A program made the position numbers and the translations under genes. Positions 18,141 to 27,532 of a stretch of 64,000 nt of DNA are shown here, piece after piece. The notes under the pieces are model-generated. The model had not been told where the DNA came from. It searched no databases and saw nothing but the letters and a program-made list of their open reading frames with translations. The first letter of the stretch is position 1, and each line of letters starts with the position of its first letter. The stretch spans positions 744,001 through 808,000 of the forward strand of contig NZ_CP011120.1 of the NCBI RefSeq assembly GCF_001628715.1, in the 5' to 3' direction. The stretch comes from Acetobacter oryzifermentans. Its GTDB lineage: Bacteria > Pseudomonadota > Alphaproteobacteria > Acetobacterales > Acetobacteraceae.

Positions 18141-18764
18141 TTAGCTTAGCGGATCATCTTCATCCGGTTCGCTCATTTGGTCTGCCGGGTGGCGCACGGG
18201 TGGGGCATTGGTGCGCACGGGGCGGGGGTTTTCTGTCTGCCTGCGGGTAAAGTTGCCTGCCAGAGCGGAAAGCTCCAGAAACTGGTCTGCCTGCCGGCGC
18301 AAATCATCCCCAATCAACGGTGGGGTGGAGCGCATGGAGGATACAACAGAAACCCGTGTGCCCTGCCGCTGCACGGCCTCCACCACACGGCGGAAATCGG
18401 AATCACCGCTAAACAGAATGGCGTGGTCGATATGTGGGGCCATTTCCAGCATATCCACGGCAATTTCTATGTCCATATTGCCTTTTACGCGGCGCTTGCC
18501 GGTAGAATCGGTAAATTCCCGCGCGGGCTTGGTAACAAGAAAATACCCGTTATAGGAGAGCCAGTCTGTAAGTGGCTTAAGGGGGGAGTAATCTTCTGTG
18601 TCCAAAATGGCGGCATAATAATAAGCGCGGATAATATGCGTTTTGGCGGCAAAGAAATCCAACAGCTTTTTATAGTCCACATCAAAACCAAGACTACGGG
18701 ATGTAGAATACAGGCTGGAGCCATCAATGAAAAGGCAGGTCTTTTCGGTTTTCTGAAGGTTCAT
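18141..18764 (-). CDS. NYN-domain (LabA/DUF88) protein, putative ribonuclease
   Basis: A 207-aa protein with a PIN-like NYN domain: CLFIDGSSLY near the N-terminus (acidic Asp), GNMDIEIAVDMLEMA in the middle, and HAILFSGDSDFRRVVEAV with paired acidic residues. These Asp residues form the metal site in the family, consistent with RNase activity. The last 45 residues are polar and proline-rich, ending PDEDDPLS, and probably disordered. It is a single-gene unit, divergent from folK across about 157 bp. Substrate RNA is unknown. Confidence 0.88.
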   Translation of the reverse strand: MNLQKTEKTCLFIDGSSLYSTSRSLGFDVDYKKLLDFFAAKTHIIRAYYYAAILDTEDYSPLKPLTDWLSYNGYFLVTKPAREFTDSTGKRRVKGNMDIEIAVDMLEMAPHIDHAILFSGDSDFRRVVEAVQRQGTRVSVVSSMRSTPPLIGDDLRRQADQFLELSALAGNFTRRQTENPRPVRTNAPPVRHPADQMSEPDEDDPLS

Positions 18765-18921
18765 AGTTGGTTTCCTCTAAATACTTTGGTGTGCTGTTTT
18801 GGGCGTTACTATTAAATGGTCTGGGGTCTTTTCGGTTTTGATAGAAAGAATGGTAAGATCATTTGGTAACTATATCCATAAAATGTGGCAGAATTAGCCG
18901 CTGCGGAACGGGTTTATAACG

Positions 18922-19434
18922 ATGCCGGAAATGAATACCAGATCAGTGCTGATAGCGATAGGTGCGAATCTTCCGCATTTGCGCTTAAGCGCCCGCCAGA
19001 CGTGTGAGCAAGCCGTGCAGGCCTTGAAAAATCTGCCCCAACTAGAAGTTGAAGCTGTTTCCCGCTGGTATGAAAGTGCGCCTGTGCCTCCATCTGGGCA
19101 ACCTCCTTACGTTAATGGGGTTGTGCGTTGCCGCACCACGCTGGAGCCTCTGGCTCTGCTTGATGCGCTTCAGGGGGTGGAAACGCGGTTGGGGCGCGTG
19201 CGTTCCGTGCCAAATGCTGCGCGCACGCTTGATCTGGATATTATTTCCATAGACGCTCTGCAAATTAACACACCGCGCCTTACGTTGCCCCACCCCCGAG
19301 CGACCCAACGCGCTTTTGTGCTGTACCCCTTGCATGATGTGGCGCCAGAGTGGAAAGACCCCGTAACCGGCAAGGGGCTGGATGCCCTGCTGCAAGGTGT
19401 TGCGGGGCAGGAAATACAGCCCGTAAAAGAATAA
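18922..19434 (+). CDS. folK: 6-hydroxymethyl-dihydropterin pyrophosphokinase
   Basis: This protein transfers pyrophosphate from ATP to 6-hydroxymethyl-7,8-dihydropterin in folate synthesis. The 170-aa protein starts with LIAIGANLP and has the ESAPVPPSGQPPYVNGV strand-loop, LGRVRSVPNAARTLDLDII (metal-binding DxD) and LPHPRATQRAFVLYPLHDVAP. These match FolK in order and length. rpoZ follows 90 nt later on the same strand. Confidence 0.95.
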   Translation: MPEMNTRSVLIAIGANLPHLRLSARQTCEQAVQALKNLPQLEVEAVSRWYESAPVPPSGQPPYVNGVVRCRTTLEPLALLDALQGVETRLGRVRSVPNAARTLDLDIISIDALQINTPRLTLPHPRATQRAFVLYPLHDVAPEWKDPVTGKGLDALLQGVAGQEIQPVKE

Positions 19435-19524
19435 ACTCTTCCGTAGGCGGGGCGGATGCGGTAATATACTCTTTCTGTTCCTGTAAGCATCTATAAGCTG
19501 AAACTTGTCTGGAGGCTCTCCGCA

Positions 19525-19896
19525 ATGGCCCGCGTCACCGTTGAAGACTGTGTGGAAAAGGTCCCGAACCGTTTTGAACTGGTGGTCTATGCCGCACAGC
19601 GCGCCCGCAATATCTCTCGCGGGGAAGAGCTGACAGTTGATCGGGATAACGATAAAAACCCCGTTGTCGCTCTGCGTGAAATTGCAGACGAAACCGTCTC
19701 TCTGCCCGCTCTGCGCAATGATCTGATCCGTTCTCAGGCCCGTGAACCCGAGCCCGAACCCGTGGAAGAAGAAGTGCAGGATCTGGTTCCGACCGAGCAG
19801 AACATCTTTGGCTTGCAGGAAGTTTCTGCAGAAGAAGAAGCCGCTGATGATGTGCGGGCTATTGAGGCTGCACTTACCGGTCGCGCACGTCGGTAA
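19525..19896 (+). CDS. rpoZ: RNA polymerase omega subunit
   Basis: The 123-aa omega subunit helps assemble and stabilise the beta-prime subunit and forms part of a ppGpp site in proteobacterial RNA polymerase. The conserved N-terminus [20 protein letters not shown] and [11 protein letters not shown] is clear. The acidic C-terminal tail ([15 protein letters not shown]) is longer than in enterics. A good SD (GGAGGC) precedes ATG 19525. The (p)ppGpp synthetase/hydrolase gene follows only 5 nt later, the same pairing as rpoZ-spoT in other proteobacteria. Confidence 0.97.
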   Translation: MARVTVEDCVEKVPNRFELVVYAAQRARNISRGEELTVDRDNDKNPVVALREIADETVSLPALRNDLIRSQAREPEPEPVEEEVQDLVPTEQNIFGLQEVSAEEEAADDVRAIEAALTGRARR

Positions 19897-19901
19897 TTCG
19901 G

Positions 19902-22271
19902 GTGGCGCATACGGGCGGCGATCATTCTCCTCCGGTTCCGGTTTCCGTTAAGGACTCGGGGGAGGGCGTGTTGCAGCCTGTTAAAACAGACGCTTCTGCA
20001 GAAAAAACTGCCACACCGGTTTCCGCGCCAGAAAATGGCGGGCGGGGTGAGCTGAACTGCGAGCGTCTGGTTAACCGGGTGCTGACTTACGCACCCAAGG
20101 CGGATGTAGAAAGTATCCGCCGTGCTTTTGCGGTAGCCAGCAAAGCGCACGAAAACCAGAAGCGCGATAATGGTGACCCGTACATAATTCACCCGCTTGC
20201 CGTGGCCATGATTCTGGCCCGCTTTCGGCTGGATGTGCAGTCTATCTGCACCGCTCTGCTGCATGATACCATAGAAGATACCGGCGTTACCTACGATACG
20301 CTTAAGGCGCAGTTCGGCCCCACAGTGGCGGATCTGGTAGATGGCGTAACTAAGCTGACACGGCTGGAACTGCAATCAGACCGCACCAAGCAGGCAGAAA
20401 ATTTCCGCAAGCTTGTGCTGGCTATGTCCAAGGATATCCGTGTTCTGCTGGTCAAGCTGGCAGACCGGCTGCACAACATGCGCACCCTGCATTTTGTGGA
20501 GCGGCAGGATAGGCGGCAGCGTATTGCGCGTGAAACGCTGGATATCTATGCGCCGCTGGCCGAGCGCATTGGTATGGACCGCGTTAAGACAGAGTTGCAA
20601 AACCTGTCCTTTGCGCAGCTTGAACCAGAAGCTGATGCCACCATCCGTACGCGCCTGAACTACCTGCGCGGGCAGGGTGCGGATGTTATTGAAGAAGTGC
20701 GGCGCGAACTGCTGCGCCTGTGCCATGAAGCCGGGCTGAAGAACGTTCAGGTTTCGGGGCGCGAGAAATCTCCGTATTCCATTTGGGAAAAGATGCAGCG
20801 CCGCAATGTGGCGTTTGAGCAGCTTTCAGACATCATGGCTTTCCGTGTGATCGTAGACACGCGGGAGGATTGCTACATGGCGCTGGGTGCCGTGCATGCG
20901 GCCTACCCCATGATAGCCGGGCGGTTTAAGGATTATATCTCTACCCCCAAGGCCAACGGATACCAAAGCCTGCATACGGGGGTAACGCTCCGTTCCCCTC
21001 GCAACCAGAAAATTGAAGTGCAGATCCGCACGCAGGATATGCACGATGTGGCAGAAAACGGCGTGGCCGCGCACTGGGCCTATAAGGAAGGCACAGGCAC
21101 GGAAGAAGGCGGCTATGGCGGCTTGCGTCGCCCGCGCTGGGTGCAAGATCTGCTGGAAATTCTGGAAGCTTCATCCGCCCCGGATGAGTTTTTGGAAAAC
21201 ACCAAGCTGGAGCTGTATCAGGATCAGGTTTTCTGCTTCACACCTAAAGGTCAGCTTATTTCTCTGCCACGTGGGGCCACTCCGGTAGATTTTGCCTACG
21301 CCGTGCACAGCCATGTGGGTGATACCTGCGTGGGCGCCAAGATCAACGGCCGCCTGATGCCCCTGCGGCATGAGCTGGAAAACGGTGATCAGGTCGAAAT
21401 CATGACGGCCCGTGGCGGCGCGCCTTCTCCTTCGTGGGAAAGGTTTGTTGTTACCGGCAAGGCGCGTGCGCGCATCCGCCGTTATGTGGCGCAGCAGCAG
21501 CGTCAGGTCTCGCTGGATGGCGGGCGTGCCGCGTTGGCTAAAGCCTTCCGTCAGGAAGGTGTGGATGGGTCTGAAAAGATTCTGGAAACCACGCTCAAGC
21601 CGCTCAAACAAAGCTCGCTTACAGATCTGTATGTGGCTGTGGGCGCAGGTAATCTGCCCGCGCGGGATGTGGTGCATACAGCGTACCCCGAACTCAAGCG
21701 CGTGCAGCGTGTGCCGCGTATGCTTTCTGGCCTGCCCGGTGTGTTGGGTACGGCGGGGCCACGGGCGCGCGGGGCAGGTGGTTCTGGCCGTCGCTCCTCC
21801 AACGCTGCGGTGCCGCTGGTGGGGCTGGGTGCTGGTGTGGCTGTGCATTACGCCGCCTGCTGCCACCCTTTGCCGGGGGATAGAATTGTGGGCGTGGTGG
21901 CCACGGGCCGCGGTGTGACCATTCACACCCGCACCTGCCAGACGCTGGAAAGTTTTTCCGCAACCCCAGAACGCTTTTTGGATGTGGATTGGGATTACGA
22001 TGCCATGGCCCGTTCTGGCGGGGCTGGGCAGATGCGGGTTGGCCGTATCAGCATTGTGGCGGAAAACGAGGCCGCTGTGCTGGCCAATATCACCAACTCC
22101 ATTTCCAAATCTGATGCCGCGATGGTGAACCTTAAAATTGTGCATCGTCAGCTTGATTTCACGGAAATTCTTGTGGACGTGGAAGTGCGGGATCTGCGCC
22201 ATCTCTCCTCGGTTATTGCCAGCCTGCGTGCTGCCCCGGGCATTACGCAGGCAGATAGGGTAAAATCATGA
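19902..22271 (+). CDS. Bifunctional (p)ppGpp synthetase/hydrolase (Rsh)
   Basis: The 789-aa RelA/SpoT homologue makes and degrades the alarmone (p)ppGpp. Domains in order: HD hydrolase (about 70-220, LLHDTIEDTG and KLADRLHNMRTL), synthetase (about 270-400, GREKSPYSIWEKM and GRFKDYISTPKANGYQSLHT), TGS (about 440-505), a cysteine-containing region (AACCHPLPGD) and a C-terminal ACT domain. An intact HDxxED and an RFKD synthetase loop argue for both activities. The GTG start lacks a clear SD, so translation is probably coupled to rpoZ. It overlaps acpS by 4 nt. It is the only Rsh in the window; whether it is the only one in the genome is not visible. Confidence 0.96.
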   Translation: MAHTGGDHSPPVPVSVKDSGEGVLQPVKTDASAEKTATPVSAPENGGRGELNCERLVNRVLTYAPKADVESIRRAFAVASKAHENQKRDNGDPYIIHPLAVAMILARFRLDVQSICTALLHDTIEDTGVTYDTLKAQFGPTVADLVDGVTKLTRLELQSDRTKQAENFRKLVLAMSKDIRVLLVKLADRLHNMRTLHFVERQDRRQRIARETLDIYAPLAERIGMDRVKTELQNLSFAQLEPEADATIRTRLNYLRGQGADVIEEVRRELLRLCHEAGLKNVQVSGREKSPYSIWEKMQRRNVAFEQLSDIMAFRVIVDTREDCYMALGAVHAAYPMIAGRFKDYISTPKANGYQSLHTGVTLRSPRNQKIEVQIRTQDMHDVAENGVAAHWAYKEGTGTEEGGYGGLRRPRWVQDLLEILEASSAPDEFLENTKLELYQDQVFCFTPKGQLISLPRGATPVDFAYAVHSHVGDTCVGAKINGRLMPLRHELENGDQVEIMTARGGAPSPSWERFVVTGKARARIRRYVAQQQRQVSLDGGRAALAKAFRQEGVDGSEKILETTLKPLKQSSLTDLYVAVGAGNLPARDVVHTAYPELKRVQRVPRMLSGLPGVLGTAGPRARGAGGSGRRSSNAAVPLVGLGAGVAVHYAACCHPLPGDRIVGVVATGRGVTIHTRTCQTLESFSATPERFLDVDWDYDAMARSGGAGQMRVGRISIVAENEAAVLANITNSISKSDAAMVNLKIVHRQLDFTEILVDVEVRDLRHLSSVIASLRAAPGITQADRVKS

Positions 22272-22675
22272 CACTGATTTCCGCCGGGGTGGATCTGTGC
22301 GATATGCGCCGGATTGCTCAGGCTCTAGAACGGTTTGGAGATCGGTTTGCGCAGCGTGTGTTCACGCAGCAGGAGCGCGCAAAGGCGGAAAGCATATCCG
22401 GCCAGGCCCGTATAGGGTCTTATGCCAAACGCTGGGCTGCGAAAGAGGCCTGCGCAAAGGCATTGGGCACCGGCTTTGCGCAAGGGGTGGCGCATAGCCA
22501 GATAGGCGTGCAAAACCTGCCATCTGGCCAGCCAACATTGGTGCTCACCGGCGTGGCTGCGCAAAAACTGGCGCAGCTTATGCCCCCCGGCACAGTGCCC
22601 CATATTGTGCTGAGCATGACGGATGAGCCCCCATACGCGTTGGCGCAGGTGCTGATATCAGCCCGCAAGGCATGA
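22268..22675 (+). CDS. acpS: Holo-[acyl-carrier-protein] synthase
   Basis: This protein transfers 4'-phosphopantetheine from CoA to acyl carrier protein. The 135-aa protein begins ISAGVDLCDMRRI (metal-binding Asp) and has RVFTQQERA and the KRWAAKEACAKALGTGF motif with the second metal-ligand Glu. Length is typical. Its ATG overlaps the rsh stop (ATGA), tying fatty acid synthesis to the stringent-response operon. Confidence 0.96.
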   Translation: MTLISAGVDLCDMRRIAQALERFGDRFAQRVFTQQERAKAESISGQARIGSYAKRWAAKEACAKALGTGFAQGVAHSQIGVQNLPSGQPTLVLTGVAAQKLAQLMPPGTVPHIVLSMTDEPPYALAQVLISARKA

Positions 22676-22683
22676 ACGCCTGC

Positions 22684-22712
22684 TTGACATCCAGCGCCCT
22701 GCGCGGCTTGAT
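22684..22712 (+). promoter_or_regulatory. Possible sigma70-type promoter before lepB
   Basis: TTGACA (22684-22689) is a consensus -35 box. The base positions 17 nt later (CTTGAT, 22707-22712) are only a weak -10. The site is in the 87-nt gap between acpS and lepB, so it may be an internal operon promoter. Confidence 0.35.
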
Positions 22713-22762
22713 CCGCCGGATTTTTCTTTTTTACTGAACAGCAGGAACGGGCGAGATAACGC

Positions 22763-23569
22763 ATGAGCACACCGGAACATCCTCCCACCACCGGGGCAGG
22801 TCAGCCCGCAAAGGGCGGAAATACCGTGCTGGACTCCCTGCGCACCATTATAACGGTGGTGCTGGTGGTAACTGTGGTGCGCACCTTCCTGTTTGAATCT
22901 TTTGTGATCCCATCAGGCTCCATGATCCCAACCTTACAGGTGGGGGATTACATCTGGGTGTCCAAGTTTAGCTATGGATATTCCAAATATTCCTTCCCGT
23001 TCTCTCCCAACCTGTTTGAGGGGCGTGTGTGGGGGGCAGAACCGCACCGGGGTGATGTGGCTGTGTTCCGCTACACCAAGGATACATCGGTTGATTACAT
23101 CAAGCGCATTGTCGGCCTGCCGGGGGATCATATCCGCGTTACAAATGGCCATCTTATTCTAAACGGGCAGGAAGTGCCGTGCCTGAACCCCCATACCTAC
23201 ACCACGCGGGATGAAACGCAGGTGGATATGGAAGGCGAAGCCTGCACAGAGCAACTGCCCGGCAGCGCCAATGGCACGGTGGTCAAGCACGATATCCTTA
23301 AGCTGACGGATGAAGGCCCGCAGAACAACACGCCCGAATATGTTGTGCCGCCCGGTTACTTTTTTGCTATGGGTGATAACAGGGATGATAGCGCAGATAG
23401 CCGCTTTATGGGTGATGGCCCCAAGGATCTGGGCTTTGTGCCCATGGAAAATCTGGTCGGCCGGGCGCAGCGTATTTTCTTCTCGGTTCAGTCTTCTCAC
23501 CCGTTCTGGCAGGTCTGGTACTGGCCAGTTGAAATTCGCTGGGCGCGCATTCTGCGGGGCGTATCGTGA
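22763..23569 (+). CDS. lepB: Signal peptidase I
   Basis: This protein cleaves signal peptides from exported proteins at the outer face of the inner membrane. The 268-aa protein has one N-terminal membrane helix (about residues 26-44). The catalytic serine is S53 in IPSGSMIPTL, the general-base lysine is in DYIKRIVGLPGD, and the GDNRDDSADSRF box follows. Length fits the short form with one membrane anchor. The stop overlaps the GTG start of rnc by 4 nt; lepB-rnc-era is a common proteobacterial order. Confidence 0.97.
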   Translation: MSTPEHPPTTGAGQPAKGGNTVLDSLRTIITVVLVVTVVRTFLFESFVIPSGSMIPTLQVGDYIWVSKFSYGYSKYSFPFSPNLFEGRVWGAEPHRGDVAVFRYTKDTSVDYIKRIVGLPGDHIRVTNGHLILNGQEVPCLNPHTYTTRDETQVDMEGEACTEQLPGSANGTVVKHDILKLTDEGPQNNTPEYVVPPGYFFAMGDNRDDSADSRFMGDGPKDLGFVPMENLVGRAQRIFFSVQSSHPFWQVWYWPVEIRWARILRGVS

Positions 23570-24300
23570 GAAAACCAAGCAATATTTCCGATGCCGCACG
23601 CTTTCGGTTAGAAGAGCTGGAAGTGCGTCTGGGTTATCGCTTTGTTAATCCTGATCTGTTGCAGGAGGCACTGACGCATCGTTCTGCCGCGCACCAGAAA
23701 GCAGGCGGGCGTAAGCGCCAGAAGGCCAAGGGTGCTGGCTCTAATGAGCGGCTGGAATTTATAGGGGACCGTGTTCTGGGCTTGCTGATGGCGGAATGGC
23801 TGCTAGAGCGCTTTCCAAATGAGCAAGAAGGTGCTTTGGGGTCTCGGCTGGCGCATCTGGTCTCCCGCGTTTCCTTGGCGGAAATTGCGGATAGGCTGGA
23901 TCTGCCGCAGTCTCTTACCGTGGCCGCGCATGAAGCCCGCGCAGGTGTGCAAACTGCCGCCAATGTGGTGGCCGATGCGCTGGAAGCCGTGCTGGGCGCG
24001 GTTTTTCTGGATGGCGGGCTGGAGCCTGCACGCCAGATGGTGCGGGATTGGTGGCGATCTGCGCTGGATGCACAGGCCCACCCGCCCAAAGACCCCAAAA
24101 CAGCGTTGCAGGAATGGGTGCTTGGCCGCGGGCAAAGCCTGCCTGTGTATGAAACAATAGGGGCGGATGGCCCTTCTCACGCACCGCTGTTTGTGGTGCG
24201 CGTTACGGCAGGCGGCCTGTTTGGTGAAGGCCGGGCAGGCAGCAAACGTGCTGCGGAAAGTGCTGCCGCCGCTGATTTACTAGAAAAACTGGAGGGGTAG
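23566..24300 (+). CDS. rnc: Ribonuclease III
   Basis: This double-strand-specific RNase processes rRNA and other structured RNAs. The 244-aa protein has the RNase III signature NERLEFIGDRVLGLL with catalytic Glu/Asp, the second acidic motif (VADALEAVLGAVFLDGG), and a C-terminal dsRNA-binding domain (about 175-244, ending AAESAAAADLLEKL). A basic KAGGRKRQKAKGAGS insert precedes the catalytic helix. The GTG start overlaps lepB, and era follows 6 nt after the stop. Confidence 0.96.
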   Translation: MRKPSNISDAARFRLEELEVRLGYRFVNPDLLQEALTHRSAAHQKAGGRKRQKAKGAGSNERLEFIGDRVLGLLMAEWLLERFPNEQEGALGSRLAHLVSRVSLAEIADRLDLPQSLTVAAHEARAGVQTAANVVADALEAVLGAVFLDGGLEPARQMVRDWWRSALDAQAHPPKDPKTALQEWVLGRGQSLPVYETIGADGPSHAPLFVVRVTAGGLFGEGRAGSKRAAESAAAADLLEKLEG

Positions 24301-24306
24301 CCCAGC

Positions 24307-25209
24307 ATGGCTGATGATACCACGCGCTGCGGTTTTGCTGCCCTTGTGGGGGCGCCAAACGCAGGCAAATCAACACTTCTTAACCGCATGGCGGGTGCCA
24401 AGTTATCCATCGTGTCACCCAAGGCGCAAACCACGCGTTTTCGGGTTCTGGGCATTCTTATGCGCGGGCACAGCCAGATTCTGCTGGTAGACACACCGGG
24501 AATTTTCCGCCCGCGCCGTAAGCTGGACCGCGCTATGGTGGCCGCAGCGTGGACGGGTGCAGAAGATGCAGACATCACACTGCTGCTGGTAGATGCCCGC
24601 AGCGGGCTGACAGAAGCCGTGCAGACCATTATTGAGCGTCTGGCAGAAACCAAGCGCAAGGTTTGGCTGGTGCTGAACAAGACCGATCTTGTGCCTGCCA
24701 CGGCCCTGTTGCCGCTTACGGCGTCCATTACGGAAAAACTGCCGGTTGAGCACGTGTTCATGGTGAGCGCACGCACCGGCAATGGTGTGGAAGACCTGCT
24801 GGACACGCTGGCAGCAAGCCTGCCCGAAGGCCCGTACCTGTACCCAGAAGATGATCTGACAGATCTGCCAGACAGGCTTTTGGCTGCCGAACTGGTGCGT
24901 GAGCAGATTTTTATGCAAACGCATGAAGAAGTACCCTACAGCGCCACGGTGGAAACCGAAAGTTATAAGGAGCGGCCAGATGGATCTGTGCGTATAGATG
25001 CTACCATCTATGTGTCCCGCGCGGGGCATAAGGCTATTCTGATTGGCAATGGCGGGCAGAAAATCCGCCAGATTGGAGAACGCGCGCGCAAGCAGCTTTC
25101 CAGCCTGCTCGAACGCCCCTGCCACCTGTTTCTGAACGTAAAGGAACGCGGCGGATGGGATGAAGAGCGCGCCCGCCTACGCGCCATTGGTCTGGACGAC
25201 GTGCCATAA
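24307..25209 (+). CDS. era: GTPase Era
   Basis: This GTPase binds the 3' end of 16S rRNA and assists 30S assembly. The 300-aa protein has the G1 loop GAPNAGKST, G3 DTPGI, G4 NKTD and a C-terminal KH domain with IGNGGQKIRQIG. Length is standard. It is third in lepB-rnc-era. The recO gene that often follows era is not here; pyrH comes next after 113 nt. Confidence 0.97.
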   Translation: MADDTTRCGFAALVGAPNAGKSTLLNRMAGAKLSIVSPKAQTTRFRVLGILMRGHSQILLVDTPGIFRPRRKLDRAMVAAAWTGAEDADITLLLVDARSGLTEAVQTIIERLAETKRKVWLVLNKTDLVPATALLPLTASITEKLPVEHVFMVSARTGNGVEDLLDTLAASLPEGPYLYPEDDLTDLPDRLLAAELVREQIFMQTHEEVPYSATVETESYKERPDGSVRIDATIYVSRAGHKAILIGNGGQKIRQIGERARKQLSSLLERPCHLFLNVKERGGWDEERARLRAIGLDDVP

Positions 25210-25322
25210 ACTACCGCATGGGCGCTTGTGGCCGTGCGCCATGAAGGATAAGAGGGGGCGATCTCGCCGTATCTGCATACGGTGTGGGATCTGTGTGGGA
25301 CTTTCTGCAAGATCGAGGGCCA

Positions 25323-26060
25323 ATGACTGCTTCTGTAGGCGAAAAGCCAAGCCGTAAACGCGTGTTGCTCAAGGTATCGGGGGAAGCCCTGATGGGCAAT
25401 GGCGCCTTCGGAGTGGATCAGCAGACGGTAGAACGCATTGCCCATGATATTGGTCAAGTCGTGCGTTCTGGCACAGAAGTGTGCCTTGTTGTGGGGGGTG
25501 GCAACATCTTCCGCGGGCTGGCCGCCGCCGCCAAGGGCATGGACCGTGCGCAGGGTGATTACGCCGGTATGCTGGCCACTGTTATTAACGCGCTGCTGCT
25601 GCAAAACGCGCTAGAGCGCGAGCAGATTGCAACGCGGGTAATGTCCGCCATCCATATGTCTTCCATTGCGGAGCCATATATCCGCCGCCGCGCCGTGCGG
25701 CACATGGAAAAAGGGCGTGTGGTTATTTTTGCTGCGGGCACAGGCAACCCGTTCTTTACCACGGATACAGCCGCTGCCCTGCGCGCCGCGGAAATGGAAT
25801 GCGACATGCTGCTGAAAGGCACGCAGGTAGATGGCGTTTATTCCGCAGACCCCAAAAAAGACCCCACCGCCAAGCGTTATGAAGAGCTGACATACATGGA
25901 CGTGCTGGCCAACCAGCTAAACGTGATGGATGCCGCCGCCATTAGCCTTGCGCGTGAAAACCGTCTGCCTATCATTGTTTTCAATATTGGCGAGGAAGGG
26001 GCCTTCCCGCGTGTGATGCGCAATGAAGGGCCTTTCACACGGATTATCGAAGCCGCCTGA
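25323..26060 (+). CDS. pyrH: Uridylate kinase (UMP kinase)
   Basis: This protein phosphorylates UMP to UDP; it is the bacterial hexameric amino-acid-kinase-type enzyme. ATG 25323 gives 245 aa, normal for PyrH. Motifs: [12 protein letters not shown] near the N-terminus, [27 protein letters not shown] and the [19 protein letters not shown] segment. An in-frame earlier start at 25284 adds 13 residues without family support. frr follows 105 nt downstream, the common pyrH-frr pairing. The rpsB-tsf genes that often precede pyrH are absent here. Confidence 0.96.
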   Translation: MTASVGEKPSRKRVLLKVSGEALMGNGAFGVDQQTVERIAHDIGQVVRSGTEVCLVVGGGNIFRGLAAAAKGMDRAQGDYAGMLATVINALLLQNALEREQIATRVMSAIHMSSIAEPYIRRRAVRHMEKGRVVIFAAGTGNPFFTTDTAAALRAAEMECDMLLKGTQVDGVYSADPKKDPTAKRYEELTYMDVLANQLNVMDAAAISLARENRLPIIVFNIGEEGAFPRVMRNEGPFTRIIEAA

Positions 26061-26116
26061 AAAGCGCCGCATCATTTTGGCACCCTGTGTCGCCAGAATG
26101 ACCGACAAACTGAACG

Positions 26117-26136
26117 GGGCATGTAAGGCCATGCCC
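26117..26136 (+). other. Hairpin between pyrH and frr
   Basis: A perfect 7-bp stem, GGGCATG (26117-26123) with CATGCCC (26130-26136), closes a 6-nt loop. No T-run follows. It lies in the 5' leader of frr, 17 nt ahead of its SD (GGGAG 26153-26157). It may be a weak terminator or transcript-stability element. Confidence 0.35.
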
Positions 26137-26165
26137 TGCTGTAGGATGCAACGGGAGAAAACACC

Positions 26166-26729
26166 GTGTCTGACTTGAATGCTCTGCTGGATGACCTGAA
26201 GCGCCGTATGGATGGCGCGCTGGATAGCCTGCGCCGTGATTTTTCTGGCCTGCGCTCTGGCCGCGCCAGCCCGGCTTTGCTGGAACCTGTGCGGGTGGAA
26301 GCTTATGGTGGTGAAGTGCCGCTCACACAGGTTGGCTCCATTGCCGTGCCAGAAGCACGTATGATTACCGTGCAGGTGTGGGATCGCGCACTGGCTGGCG
26401 CTGTAGAACGCGCTATCCGTGATTCCGGCCTGGGCCTGAACCCGGCGGGGGAAGGGCAGACCATCCGCGTGCCCATTCCGCAGCTTACAGAAGAACGCCG
26501 TAACGAGCTGGCAAAAGCTGCCGCCCGTTATGCAGAAGGCGGCAAGGTGGCTGTGCGTGGCGTGCGCCGTGATGGCATGGACAAAGCCAAGGGTTTCGAA
26601 AAGAAAGGTGAAATCAGCCAGGACGATGTTAAAACCTGGTCTGACGCCATTCAGAAACTGACAGACCAGTACGTGAAAAAAATTGATGATATGCTGGCCG
26701 ATAAAGACAAGGAAATCAAACAGGTCTGA
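26166..26729 (+). CDS. frr: Ribosome recycling factor
   Basis: With EF-G, this protein splits post-termination ribosomes. The 187-aa protein has the RRF core: LRSGRASPALLEPV, the LTQVGSIAVPEARMITVQVWD segment and the long C-terminal helix. Length fits (185 aa typical). GTG 26166 is supported by GGGAG 8 nt upstream. It sits in the pyrH-frr-uppS-cdsA run. Confidence 0.97.
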   Translation: MSDLNALLDDLKRRMDGALDSLRRDFSGLRSGRASPALLEPVRVEAYGGEVPLTQVGSIAVPEARMITVQVWDRALAGAVERAIRDSGLGLNPAGEGQTIRVPIPQLTEERRNELAKAAARYAEGGKVAVRGVRRDGMDKAKGFEKKGEISQDDVKTWSDAIQKLTDQYVKKIDDMLADKDKEIKQV

Positions 26730-26791
26730 GGCAGTATTGGGGCTTCTTCGGATGTGTTTGTGCACGTTAATGGGGTGGAACCCTGCCTGTT

Positions 26792-27532
26792 ATGTCCACG
26801 CGGCTAGCTGATAAAAAACCGGCAATTCCAACCCATGTTGCTGTCATCATGGATGGAAACGGGCGCTGGGCGCGCGAACGCGGTCTGCCGCGCCTTGCCG
26901 GGCACAGGGCAGGGGCAGAAGCCGTGGCCCGTTGCGTGCGCGCAGCCATGCAGCGTGGTGTGGCGTATTTAACGCTGTACGCATTTTCATCAGAAAACTG
27001 GGCACGGGGGCAGGAGGAGGTTTCAGACCTCACCGGTCTTTTGCGGTATTACCTGCGCCACAAGGTGCGTGAACTGCATAAGGAAGGCGTGCGCCTGCGC
27101 TTTATTGGTGATCTGGCCCGCTTTGATGACAGCTTGCGAGAGGAGCTGGCACAGGCCGAATCCTTAACTCGCGGCAATAGCAAGCTTACGCTTATTCTGG
27201 CGCTTTCTTATGGTGGGCGGCTGGATATTGTGCAGGCGGCGCAGCGTTTGGCGCAGGAGGTCAAGGATGGCCGCATTGCGCCAGAGCAGATTACAGAAAG
27301 CGTATTCAGCAACTTTTTATGGACCAGCGGCGTGCCAGACCCCGATGTGGTGGTGCGCACCAGTGGCGAATGTCGGCTTTCCAACTTTCTGCTGTGGCAG
27401 AGCGCGTATGCTGAGCTGGTGTTTCTGAACGTGTTCTGGCCCGATTTTAACGAACGACATTTTGCTATGGTGCTAGACCAATACGCCCAGCGAGAACGGC
27501 GTTTTGGCGCACGCCCTCAAGGCCCGGCATGA
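26792..27532 (+). CDS. uppS: Isoprenyl (undecaprenyl) diphosphate synthase
   Basis: This cis-prenyltransferase builds undecaprenyl diphosphate, the carrier lipid for peptidoglycan and O-antigen. The 246-aa protein carries VAVIMDGNGRWA (catalytic Asp), the GHRAGAEA helix, LYAFSSENW, ALSYGGR and PDPDVVVRTSGECRLSNFLL with conserved Arg residues. Its stop overlaps the cdsA start by 4 nt. Confidence 0.97.
   Translation: MSTRLADKKPAIPTHVAVIMDGNGRWARERGLPRLAGHRAGAEAVARCVRAAMQRGVAYLTLYAFSSENWARGQEEVSDLTGLLRYYLRHKVRELHKEGVRLRFIGDLARFDDSLREELAQAESLTRGNSKLTLILALSYGGRLDIVQAAQRLAQEVKDGRIAPEQITESVFSNFLWTSGVPDPDVVVRTSGECRLSNFLLWQSAYAELVFLNVFWPDFNERHFAMVLDQYAQRERRFGARPQGPA

Noticed and set aside
21171..22202. 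343-codon minus-strand frame opposite the rsh gene
   Set aside because: Shadow frame; the rsh TGS and ACT domains on the plus strand explain the sequence.
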